Assembly (NCBI GenBank): GCA_945881775.1
Contig: CAMCVE010000010.1
Span: 30,138-94,137, forward strand
Length of the DNA stretch: 64,000 bases
Origin: Bacteriovorax stolpii
GTDB taxonomy: Bacteria; Bdellovibrionota; UBA2428
Direction: 5' to 3'
Position numbers and translations under genes: made by a program. Shown one piece after another: positions 15,669 to 23,235 of the stretch; positions within the stretch are counted from its first letter, which is position 1, and each line of letters begins with the position of its first letter. Below the pieces are notes generated by a model. The model ran no database searches. It was not told the origin of the DNA and saw only the letters and a list, made by a program, of their open reading frames with translations.

Positions 15669-17108
15669 ATGATTCGCTTCAATAAGTTTCCGGAACTCCA
15701 ACTTCGGGGTCGTCGATTGGTTTGGGATACGAGGCAATCCGAGGGTGCAGATGCCGAGATTGTCTATCTCAATTCCTCTGCCTCTTTGGATGTCAGCACG
15801 AAGCTTCGCGGTCGCTTGGCCGCAGCTGAAGTCGTGGCAGATGACGTGGTCACTCGTCTGGGGCGGGACTCCTCCGAGGCAGCAGGTTTCCCCTCGCGGC
15901 GACTCTGCGTTATTGGGGTGACGGGCACCAACGGCAAAACAAGCGGCACTCATATTATGGCCTACGCTCTTGCAGCTCTTGGGAAGAGAGTGATGCAGAT
16001 CGGGACACTTGGAGTGCAGGTCTGGGAAAAGAGGCCTGATCACGTTGGCGCGCACATCGTGTTTTCTGAGGAAACCGGATTCACGACGCCTCAGGCGCCC
16101 TCGCTTCACGATCTATTTCGGCAAGCTCTAGAGGCCGGAGTGACTCACGTCGTGATGGAAGTGAGCAGTCATGCTCTCATACTCGGGCGAGTCAGCGGCG
16201 TTGAATTCGATGGTGGCATTTTTACGAATCTCTCTCAGGATCATTTAGACTTTCACGGCACTATGGAAGCTTACGGTGCCGCCAAGAGACTTCTCTTTTC
16301 GAGAGAGCTCCTCATCTCTTCCAAGAAGCGCAAGGTTGCTGTGATTGGTCTTCCGGATCAAATGTCTGAAAGTTTTTTTGCGAACGGGATTGGTGAACTC
16401 CCTGGAGTCACTCGACGAGATCTCCGGATAGGTGAATTTTTCTCTGTCGATGCGGCGTCTTTGTCTGGGCTCGAACTTTCACTTGGCGGTCACGGCAAAC
16501 TACAGACCACGCTCATTGGGGTGCACAACGCCTGGAACCTTGCGCTCAGTTTTGCGATGCTCGAGAGTCTCGAAGGAATTGCCTTGGCCGATTTTTCGCG
16601 AGTGATGGCCTCGTACCCAGGAATTCCAGGTCGCTTCGAGCGAATCGGGACCCATTGCTTTGTAGACTACGCACACACACCCGATGCTTTAGAAAAAGTT
16701 CTTTCAACTTTAAGGACGACTCTGCGGGGTGATGAAAAGATTGTGGTGGTATTTGGCTGTGGGGGAGACCGAGATCGAGGCAAGCGCCGTCAGATGGGTC
16801 AAATCGCGGGCCAGTGGGCTGATGTTGTTTGGGTGACGAGTGACAACCCTCGTACCGAAGATCCTCAAAGTATCCTCGATCAAATTGTGGTCGGCGTTGA
16901 GGCTAAGGATCGTTTGAAACTAAGGATCTGTGTCGACAGGGCGGAAGCGATTCGACGCGCCCTCGAAGAATCTCGCCCCATTGACGTGCTCATTGTTTGC
17001 GGAAAAGGGCATGAAAGCTACCAGATCATCGGGACCGAGAAGTTTCCATTCTCGGATCAAGACTGCATAAAAACGTATCTGAAATCGTCTTTGGATGCTC
17101 GAGGCTAA
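15669..17108 (+). CDS. murE: UDP-MurNAc-tripeptide synthetase
   Basis: ATP-dependent Mur ligase adding the third amino acid to UDP-MurNAc-L-Ala-D-Glu, 479 aa. It has the P-loop GVTGTNGKTSGTHI (about residues 82-95), the central TNLSQDHLDFHGTM block and the DNPR motif (SDNPRTEDP, about residue 392), which in this family selects meso-diaminopimelate over lysine. It follows ftsI by 7 bases. The 3' end overlaps the convergent glycosyltransferase by 83 bp. murF, mraY, murD and the rest of the usual cluster do not follow. Confidence 0.95.
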   Translation: MIRFNKFPELQLRGRRLVWDTRQSEGADAEIVYLNSSASLDVSTKLRGRLAAAEVVADDVVTRLGRDSSEAAGFPSRRLCVIGVTGTNGKTSGTHIMAYALAALGKRVMQIGTLGVQVWEKRPDHVGAHIVFSEETGFTTPQAPSLHDLFRQALEAGVTHVVMEVSSHALILGRVSGVEFDGGIFTNLSQDHLDFHGTMEAYGAAKRLLFSRELLISSKKRKVAVIGLPDQMSESFFANGIGELPGVTRRDLRIGEFFSVDAASLSGLELSLGGHGKLQTTLIGVHNAWNLALSFAMLESLEGIALADFSRVMASYPGIPGRFERIGTHCFVDYAHTPDALEKVLSTLRTTLRGDEKIVVVFGCGGDRDRGKRRQMGQIAGQWADVVWVTSDNPRTEDPQSILDQIVVGVEAKDRLKLRICVDRAEAIRRALEESRPIDVLIVCGKGHESYQIIGTEKFPFSDQDCIKTYLKSSLDARG

Positions 17109-18033
17109 GGTAGCCTTGCCTGACGACTTGCTCGTAGAGTTCTAAATAAGAGATTGCCATCTTCTGGGAGCTGAAATGGGCTCGCACCCGTTCGCGACAA
17201 GCTTCGCGAGAAAGGCGTGGTACTTCGCTCTTGAGATAATCAGACATCTCTTCTGTCGAGCTGCTCACGAGTCCACATTCTGGTGTGACGATCTCGGGCA
17301 GAGATCCGAAAGCGCTCGCCACCACGGGCACTCCACAGGCAAGAGCTTCGATGACGGCGATGCCGAAAGGCTCATGCCAAAGTACGGGAAACAGAAGCGC
17401 ATCGCTTCGGTGTAAGAGTTCAATTTTTAGAGCGTCGTCTACGTTGCCGAAGAATTTGGCGTGAGTAGCAAAGAGTCCCCACGGACTGAGAGGACGTCGG
17501 CCACCCGCGACCAGAAGCTGGTGTCCCGCAGCGCGAGAAATAGCCATTGATCCTCTCAAATTTTTTACGCTCCAGGAGGCCTTCGCCAGAAACATCGCGC
17601 TTCGAGTGGGTCTGAGATCGGTCTTCATAGGATAGCGATCGAGCTTAAGGCCGTTGTGAACAAAAAATTTCGACGAATGACGTTCAGCGTGATTGCGGCT
17701 TACGAAAACGGAATTGCGAGGAAAACTTTCTCCGGGTTTGCCATTGCCTTGGATGCTCACGAGGTGAGGGAAGTCTTTTGGGAAAGAGTCCGGCGGGAGA
17801 GTGTGAAAGTGAACGATGTCGATGCGTTTTGATTCGAGGAGGCGCACCCAATCTTCGAGGCTCACCGGCAAGGGGGCCCATTGTCCGAAGGGCACCACGC
17901 TTCCCTCTTTGGAGAGAATCGTGATCTCATGACCCAGGGTCGATTGTTCCTCGGCGCCCCAATAGGCTGCTCGTTCGGTGCCTCCGTAGCGGAGAACGGG
18001 AACGACTGCCGGTATGAAGTGCGCGACGTGCAT
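17026..18033 (-). CDS. Glycosyltransferase family 4
   Basis: GT-B fold sugar transferase, 335 aa. The N-terminal acceptor domain has the GGTER motif (RYGGTERAAYWGAEE). The C-terminal nucleotide-sugar domain has HEPFGIAVIEALACGVPVVAS, containing the E-x7-E signature (about residue 221). There is no signal or membrane segment. Donor and acceptor are unknown; cell-surface glycan or small glycoside synthesis are likely roles for the family. Its last 83 bp overlap murE on the other strand, so the two transcripts are antisense to each other at their 3' ends. It stands alone, without other polysaccharide genes. Confidence 0.88.
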   Translation of the reverse strand: MHVAHFIPAVVPVLRYGGTERAAYWGAEEQSTLGHEITILSKEGSVVPFGQWAPLPVSLEDWVRLLESKRIDIVHFHTLPPDSFPKDFPHLVSIQGNGKPGESFPRNSVFVSRNHAERHSSKFFVHNGLKLDRYPMKTDLRPTRSAMFLAKASWSVKNLRGSMAISRAAGHQLLVAGGRRPLSPWGLFATHAKFFGNVDDALKIELLHRSDALLFPVLWHEPFGIAVIEALACGVPVVASAFGSLPEIVTPECGLVSSSTEEMSDYLKSEVPRLSREACRERVRAHFSSQKMAISYLELYEQVVRQGYLSLEHPKTISDTFLCSLDPRMETSRSR

Positions 18034-18149
18034 GTCTTAGACCCTAGCCCGGGCCTCGGGGGGGCGTCAAAAGACTGCCGGCCTCTCAAACACAGTGTCT
18101 TAATGGGATCTTAAATTTTCCTGGCGAATCTGCCGATCTACAATGAAGG

Positions 18150-20453
18150 ATGGGTATGCAACAGCGGGCAGGGTCCGGAAAGCTGTCTTTGAAGACGATG
18201 GGCAAGGCTCGGGCCTTCTGGTGTCTTATCGCATTTGCGCTCGCTTCGTGCCGCGGTTCGACTTTGAGTGATCAGTTTTATTCCGGTGCGAAACGTCAGG
18301 AAGGTCTCGATAACAACTCGCTGTATCTGTGGGAGCGTTCGCCTGCCGTGGCTTCGGGCAACTACAACATCCTGTCCTCGGCCAATTTCGACCGCGAGAT
18401 CTCAAAAACCTTGAGATACCTCTCCAATATCAGCAGTGTGCGCGCGCCTCTGGCAAGCGACGATTTGGTGCTTCAGTATTCGCATGTTGATGAAAGCGCT
18501 CCGACCTTCTTCAAGTGGGCTGGCAAACGCGTTCCATGGCAGGACAATCCTGATTTTCGGGTTTTGTTTGCTTACGCCGAACTCGACCGGGGGATCGGCT
18601 ATGTCGACGCTTTGATGAGCTCGGGGTACTTGACCGAGGCTCCTGCGAAATTATTCGCCTGGAGGCAGGCTGTTTGCACAGGACAAACGCGTGGCGAACG
18701 TAGTTGCACGGCTTCGACAGACATTTTGGCGGCACCGGCGCTTCCCCTAACAGTTTCAGCCGACAACTCGACCTTCCCTGGCGGCAATGATTCTGTGGTG
18801 ACAGACACGGGATTTTGTCCTTTCTTCAGCAACGAATATTATCTCGGGACAGGTTCGGCTTGTACGGGTCGCGAGACCAACACCAACTGGAAAGCGGACT
18901 GGCATGCGGGACTCGTGCGCCGCCAGGTTTCGTTCTATCGAGACTACGAGTACAAGAAACTCAATCTCGTGGACGACGGAGATACGGTGATTCATGAGCT
19001 CGCTCACGTTCTGCAAACCGCGATCAATCCTGCGCTGCTTGAATCTAAACCTGGCCAGAATTTGCACCTTGATGCGATCATCGAGGGCAGTGCCGACTTT
19101 TTTGCTGCAGCTTATCGCCGTGATGACCGCGTCTTCAGGTACGCAATCAACAACCTTTATCCGATCTACCCTGACAGCTATGTAGGAGAGCTTCGGGGCG
19201 CTGAAAGAGACCCCGCCAATTCCCTCTATTTCCCCAATGCCTATTCCTACAAATCTCCCTACGATATCGGGCGCGTGATATCGGGGGCGATGAATGACTA
19301 CCGTAAACTTCTCGCGGGAGAAACGGTCCCAACTCTCGCCGTCTCAACGGCCATCACCCCGGCCTCTCCCGCTGCAGACAGTGAAGTTGCCTGGGACATG
19401 GCTGTGGGGGTGCTCTTTCAAACCTTTTACGAACTCAGTTCGACAGACCTTACGATTTCTCTGAATCGCTTCGCGGGACGCATGGTTGAAGTCTGTGTGG
19501 GGATGGGGACGGAAAAATGCAATTCGACGATTGTTCAGCAGGTCTTGACGAATCGAGGACTGCTCAACTTGCGCTATTACAGTCCAACCTTGTACTCGGG
19601 CCAGAATCCGACGGCCCAGGATCTTATTCTTCCGGGAGACGCAGGAACCGCTAATAATTTTCTCTTCTTGCTCGGCCAGTCCAAGGAAACGGCCGATCAG
19701 GCCGAACAACGCTGGGGACTCAATATGCCCACGACTTTAGGGTGGGCGCCCTTCTTGCCTGGAGGTTCGACGGAATTTGCCAACGATGACGGTGTGATTA
19801 ATCCTTGCGAGGCGATTGTGGTTTTCCCCCAGATCACCAACAACACGCAGCTGGAGTATTGGAAAGCGGACCGTACACCGGCGGATGTCGCTTATCCGGA
19901 CATCGTCGGTCACATCACCAGCTACGACACCATTCCGCTCGCAGAGCGGGGCATTGATTTCATCGATCTCAATTGGAGTATCGCGGCAGCTGCGATCGGC
20001 TTTGATCTGTTCTTCCATCCCACGCTCGGCAGTATCGATCCTTATACGGGCGTTAACCCCGACGACATCCGCGGCATTCCTTATCTCAAGCCGGGTGAGG
20101 ACGTGCAAACTCTCGTGAAGACGCAGACAAGCCGCCTCTACGAGATTCAGCAGGAGAAAGCCCATGATCTACCCTGGTCTTCAAAAGTGGTCACGAGTCC
20201 CGCCCAGAAGGCCAAGCTACGCTCCTCTTCGGGCTGGCTTTTCCTAGCTCCTCAGGATCCGGCCTCGGTCTCGGAGCCAACGGATGTCTCCGCGACCCTT
20301 ACTTTTAAGATCACCTATGCCGCTTACAACCGGATCACTCACACGACCCAGAGTCTGATCTATTCTATCAACGACGCTAAGGCGGAGACCTCGGCTTCAA
20401 CCGTGACACAGTCGATCCGCGTGTCGACGGTCGACGCGGATTTCTGCAAATAG
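18150..20453 (+). CDS. Lipoprotein with zincin metalloprotease motif
   Basis: Large exported protein of 767 aa. The N-terminus has a lipoprotein signal ending ALASC (Cys34 from this start; a later ATG at 18198 is also possible). Residues about 281-285 are HELAH, the zinc-binding HExxH motif, followed after ~25 residues by EGSADFFAA, whose Glu is well placed as the third zinc ligand, as in gluzincin peptidases. The remaining ~450 residues are not recognised and contain many aromatic and Pro residues. It ends 139 bp before the Tad pilin genes on the same strand. Whether it processes pilus proteins or an external substrate is not known. Confidence 0.72.
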   Translation: MGMQQRAGSGKLSLKTMGKARAFWCLIAFALASCRGSTLSDQFYSGAKRQEGLDNNSLYLWERSPAVASGNYNILSSANFDREISKTLRYLSNISSVRAPLASDDLVLQYSHVDESAPTFFKWAGKRVPWQDNPDFRVLFAYAELDRGIGYVDALMSSGYLTEAPAKLFAWRQAVCTGQTRGERSCTASTDILAAPALPLTVSADNSTFPGGNDSVVTDTGFCPFFSNEYYLGTGSACTGRETNTNWKADWHAGLVRRQVSFYRDYEYKKLNLVDDGDTVIHELAHVLQTAINPALLESKPGQNLHLDAIIEGSADFFAAAYRRDDRVFRYAINNLYPIYPDSYVGELRGAERDPANSLYFPNAYSYKSPYDIGRVISGAMNDYRKLLAGETVPTLAVSTAITPASPAADSEVAWDMAVGVLFQTFYELSSTDLTISLNRFAGRMVEVCVGMGTEKCNSTIVQQVLTNRGLLNLRYYSPTLYSGQNPTAQDLILPGDAGTANNFLFLLGQSKETADQAEQRWGLNMPTTLGWAPFLPGGSTEFANDDGVINPCEAIVVFPQITNNTQLEYWKADRTPADVAYPDIVGHITSYDTIPLAERGIDFIDLNWSIAAAAIGFDLFFHPTLGSIDPYTGVNPDDIRGIPYLKPGEDVQTLVKTQTSRLYEIQQEKAHDLPWSSKVVTSPAQKAKLRSSSGWLFLAPQDPASVSEPTDVSATLTFKITYAAYNRITHTTQSLIYSINDAKAETSASTVTQSIRVSTVDADFCK

Positions 20454-20592
20454 CCAGCCGCCATGGGGCCCGGCGCCTTCTTAACCATAACTTCACTCGG
20501 TCCCTAGGCTCCTTTTCGATATCCTATCTTTAGAGCCCTCAAGATATTGTCGATCACGGACGATAAGTCTCTGAGATCAAGGGGAGGCTAGA

Positions 20593-20781
20593 ATGCAAAT
20601 CAGTAAGACAAAGAAAAATCTCAAAAAAGGTCAGACCTCGGTGGAGTACATCCTCATCGTCGGTCTGCTTGTCGGCATCGTCATGCTGTTTGGCACCGAA
20701 TTCAAAAAGCGAATTGGTGGCGTGGTGGGTGACCTCTTCGGTAACATCGGCAAAGGTATCGGCGACCTTAGCAAGCCCTGA
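20593..20781 (+). CDS. flp: Flp/Fap-type type IVb pilin
   Basis: Prepilin of 62 aa. A short basic leader (MQISKTKKNLKKG) precedes the type IVb processing site, cleaved after Gly: G then QTSVEYILIVGLLVG. Glu at +5 of the mature protein and the following Tyr are the hallmark of Flp pilins. A single hydrophobic helix and a short Gly-rich tail follow. It is the first gene of the Tad operon and probably the major pilin. GGGGAGG precedes the start. Confidence 0.88.
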   Translation: MQISKTKKNLKKGQTSVEYILIVGLLVGIVMLFGTEFKKRIGGVVGDLFGNIGKGIGDLSKP

Positions 20782-20797
20782 TACCAGGGGGCTAACT

Positions 20798-20989
20798 TTG
20801 AGCAAGCGATCCGGGCAAGCCTTGTTGGAGTACATTCTTCTCATGGCTTGCCTTAGCGTTTTGGCGATCGGATTCGCCAAATTCGCGAGCGGCAAGATTT
20901 TCTCCGGTCCACTCGAGACCGGAAAGTTGCCAGCAAAAGTGGCGATCTGTCTTTCACACGAGAAGAAGGTTGCCCAAGACTGCCAGTAA
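20798..20989 (+). CDS. Small type IVb prepilin-like protein, TTG start
   Basis: 63 aa from TTG 20798, which has AGGGGG eight bases upstream; no suitable ATG exists near. Leader LSKRSG, then QALLEYILLMACLSVLAIGF: a prepilin cleavage site with Glu5 and Tyr6, as in Flp pilins, but with Ala-Leu-Leu replacing Thr-Ser-Val. The C-terminal tail has two Cys (AICLSHEKKVAQDCQ), absent from the first pilin. It probably encodes a minor pilin. It lies 16 bp after the first pilin and 12 bp before the next. Confidence 0.8.
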   Translation: MSKRSGQALLEYILLMACLSVLAIGFAKFASGKIFSGPLETGKLPAKVAICLSHEKKVAQDCQ

Positions 20990-21001
20990 GGACGGAGCAT
21001 C

Positions 21002-21244
21002 ATGAGCGTTTCGCAGAAGCAAAAAAGTCGACTGGGTCAGACCAGCGTCGAGTACATGCTTCTGCTCGCCGTGATCGCGGGTGTGTTTGCGGTCGTCAAT
21101 AAAGTCCTTGAACCCGAAGTCGCCAGAAACGTCGCCGTGATCGTGGGGATGGTTCGCTCTGAGGCCACCTTCGGAGGCAAACCTGCAACCCAAGACGAAC
21201 CCTACGGCTACTACTACAACGCCGGCCAGATGGAAGTGAAGTGA
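21002..21244 (+). CDS. flp: Flp-type type IVb pilin
   Basis: Prepilin of 80 aa with leader MSVSQKQKSRLG and processed N-terminus QTSVEYMLLLAVIAG, matching the first pilin closely in the first eight residues. The tail is longer and ends in a Tyr-rich stretch (EPYGYYYNAGQMEVK), likely exposed on the filament. GGACGG precedes the ATG. It could be an alternative major subunit. Confidence 0.85.
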   Translation: MSVSQKQKSRLGQTSVEYMLLLAVIAGVFAVVNKVLEPEVARNVAVIVGMVRSEATFGGKPATQDEPYGYYYNAGQMEVK

Positions 21245-21247
21245 GCG

Positions 21248-21838
21248 ATGCGTAATTCTCGCAAAGGCCAGAGCGTTGTCGAGTTCATCTTTGTCCTTCT
21301 CGCATTTCTTAACCTCCTTGTTGTCACAATCAATGCGACCATGGCATTCGCCGTACAACAGTACATGTCCTACGCGGCTTTCATGGCGGCGCGGGCTTTT
21401 CAAGCTTCCAATATTTCGCCTAAAGAGCAAGAGGAGGCTGCGAAAGCTGTACTGAACTCGTACCTTTTTATTTCTCCTGGCGACGATAATGAGAAAATCT
21501 TCCGGTTTCATAAAGACGGGAAGGGGACTGCTCGCGATGTTGAGTGGAAAGTTCCGGATTCGCTTGGAGCACTTCCCAAATACGGCCAGATGCCTCCCAA
21601 ACCAGGTCGTCATATCAAAATCGATTTTAAAGTTCCGCTCTTCCAATTGCCTTTTGGGCCTTCGATCAAGGCTTTGAACCTGATTTGGGTGCCTCTGTCG
21701 GCGGTGAGCTATCTTGGTCGTGAGCCCACGGTCGAAGAGTGTCGAAAATTCTTCGAAGGCTTCTACAACTTCTACCGACAGGACCGACCGAGAGGAGGAC
21801 CGGACGGATGGGTCGGCATGGACGACAACAACTGCTAA
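21248..21838 (+). CDS. tadE: TadE-like pseudopilin
   Basis: 196 aa. The N-terminus MRNSRKG followed by QSVVEFIFVLLAFLNLLVV is a class III prepilin site with Glu at +5, typical of TadE/TadF pseudopilins. A single long membrane helix is followed by ~150 residues that should be extracytoplasmic. These have two Cys near the C-terminus (VEECRKFF and DNNC at the very end). Three bases separate it from the previous gene and it overlaps the next by 31 bp. Pseudopilins of this type are needed for Tad pilus assembly. Confidence 0.82.
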   Translation: MRNSRKGQSVVEFIFVLLAFLNLLVVTINATMAFAVQQYMSYAAFMAARAFQASNISPKEQEEAAKAVLNSYLFISPGDDNEKIFRFHKDGKGTARDVEWKVPDSLGALPKYGQMPPKPGRHIKIDFKVPLFQLPFGPSIKALNLIWVPLSAVSYLGREPTVEECRKFFEGFYNFYRQDRPRGGPDGWVGMDDNNC

Positions 21839-22275
21839 GCCCTCATCGCTCTCTTCGTAGAGGGCAGGCGATCGTCGAGCTCCTGCCGGCTGTGATCGTG
21901 TTTTTCACGGTTATCGTGGCAGCACTCAACTACTTCAGAGTGATGCGTGCGGCTGTGATCCGCCAGGAAGCTGTGCGAAACCAAGTTTTCGCGCTCATCA
22001 ACAACTCTGGCACTCTCACGACTCCACCGAACTTGCTGGATCAGGTGAGCGCAACCAACACTGTGCAGGCGGGAATCGAAGGAGTGCCGATCATCAAGAC
22101 CCACTCCTTTGTCGCGGGCACTTCAAGCTGTTTCATCGTGTTCCCTCCGGACCCAGTGGCCAGCGTCGAAACGCCGCTGCTTTCGATGTTCTCGAGCGGG
22201 GGAGCGACGCCGACCGTCAATTTCATGACATACGCGGTTATCCATCGCCAATCCGGAGCAGACTGTGCGCGTTAA
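21808..22275 (+). CDS. TadE/TadF-like pseudopilin
   Basis: 155 aa from ATG 21808, which has AGGAGG nine bases upstream inside the tadE gene. A basic leader with RRG precedes QAIVELLPAVIVFFTVIVAAL: again Gln1 and Glu5, the fifth such N-terminus in a row. The remaining ~115 residues form a Ser/Thr/Pro-rich exported domain with two Cys (SSCFIVFPP and DCAR). It is probably a minor pseudopilin that pairs with the preceding TadE-like protein. Confidence 0.75.
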   Translation: MGRHGRQQLLSPHRSLRRGQAIVELLPAVIVFFTVIVAALNYFRVMRAAVIRQEAVRNQVFALINNSGTLTTPPNLLDQVSATNTVQAGIEGVPIIKTHSFVAGTSSCFIVFPPDPVASVETPLLSMFSSGGATPTVNFMTYAVIHRQSGADCAR

Positions 22276-22338
22276 CTCGAGCACTTCCCTCTTTAGGGAA
22301 TCTTCACGGAGTCCGATACGTAGAGCTGGAGACAAGCG

Positions 22339-23235
22339 ATGAACCAGTCAAAAGCTTTTCTTGTGAGTTTTGGAGCCGCAGCGATCGCAATGCTGTTGGT
22401 GTTTTTCTATATCAACTCCGAAAAACAAAAGATCAAGAAAGAGTACGGCACCGAAGTTGTCGTGGTTATTGCCAAGAGTGATATCAATGAAATGGAAGAA
22501 ATCACGGCGAGTATGCTTGAGACTCGCGTCGTTCCCGACAGCTTCCGTCAACCGGGATCCAATGGGGATCCTCGCACTTTCGAGGGTTCTGTCGCAGCTT
22601 CGCCTCTCAAAAAGGGTGAGCAGGTTCTTCTCACCAAAGTCTATCTTAAAGGCTCAGACACCGGCGTGGCCTCGCAGGTCGCGATCCATCACCGCGCGAT
22701 GTCGATTCCTGTGAACGACGTGACGGGCGTCACGCGTCTTTTGAAGCCAGGAGACCGGGTCGATATCATCGCCAACGTACAGTATCCCGGCGAAAAAGGT
22801 GTGCAGTCCGAAATCAAAACCATGCTTCAGAACGTTCATGTCCTTGCGGTTGGTGAGCAAGTTCAAAACAATATCCCAGCGGTTTTCGACACCGACCCGG
22901 TGACCGGCACCCGATTCGCTAAGAACATTCGGGGCACTCGAACCTTTAACACCGTGACCGTCGAAGTCACACCCATTGATGCCCAAAAAATTATTTACAT
23001 CGTGGAGTCCGGCGTCGGGCTCTTTCTGACACTTCGCAATCCCGTGGATCGTCTCATTTCATCGATTCCGACCATCACGGTGGACGAGGTTCTTGGAGAA
23101 AACTCCCGAAAGGCTGCACTTGAAGCCGCGAAGAACCGTATTCCTGCAGCGGCTCCACCTAAGGCTCCTCCTATGCCGAGTGCTCCTCCGCCTCCGCCAG
23201 CTTTCAAGCAAGGAGGAATTCCTCTTGCGAACTAA
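22339..23235 (+). CDS. cpaB: Flp pilus assembly protein CpaB (RcpC)
   Basis: 298 aa. It has an N-terminal membrane anchor (AFLVSFGAAAIAMLLVFFY), then a SAF/CpaB domain: VVVIAKSDINEMEEITASMLE and the conserved HHRAMSIPVNDVTGVTRLLKPGDRVDIIANV (given here only as positions about 123-153). The tail is Ala/Pro-rich (PPKAPPMPSAPPPPP). CpaB works in the periplasm with the secretin. Its last 11 bases overlap the secretin gene. An AAGGAGG inside its 3' end serves the next gene. Confidence 0.9.
   Translation: MNQSKAFLVSFGAAAIAMLLVFFYINSEKQKIKKEYGTEVVVVIAKSDINEMEEITASMLETRVVPDSFRQPGSNGDPRTFEGSVAASPLKKGEQVLLTKVYLKGSDTGVASQVAIHHRAMSIPVNDVTGVTRLLKPGDRVDIIANVQYPGEKGVQSEIKTMLQNVHVLAVGEQVQNNIPAVFDTDPVTGTRFAKNIRGTRTFNTVTVEVTPIDAQKIIYIVESGVGLFLTLRNPVDRLISSIPTITVDEVLGENSRKAALEAAKNRIPAAAPPKAPPMPSAPPPPPAFKQGGIPLAN

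Noticed and set aside
23093..23224. Secretin start at ATG 23093
   Set aside because: It reads Leu/Arg-rich shadow sequence of the cpaB Pro-rich tail; TTG 23225 has a strong ribosome site and a clean signal peptide.
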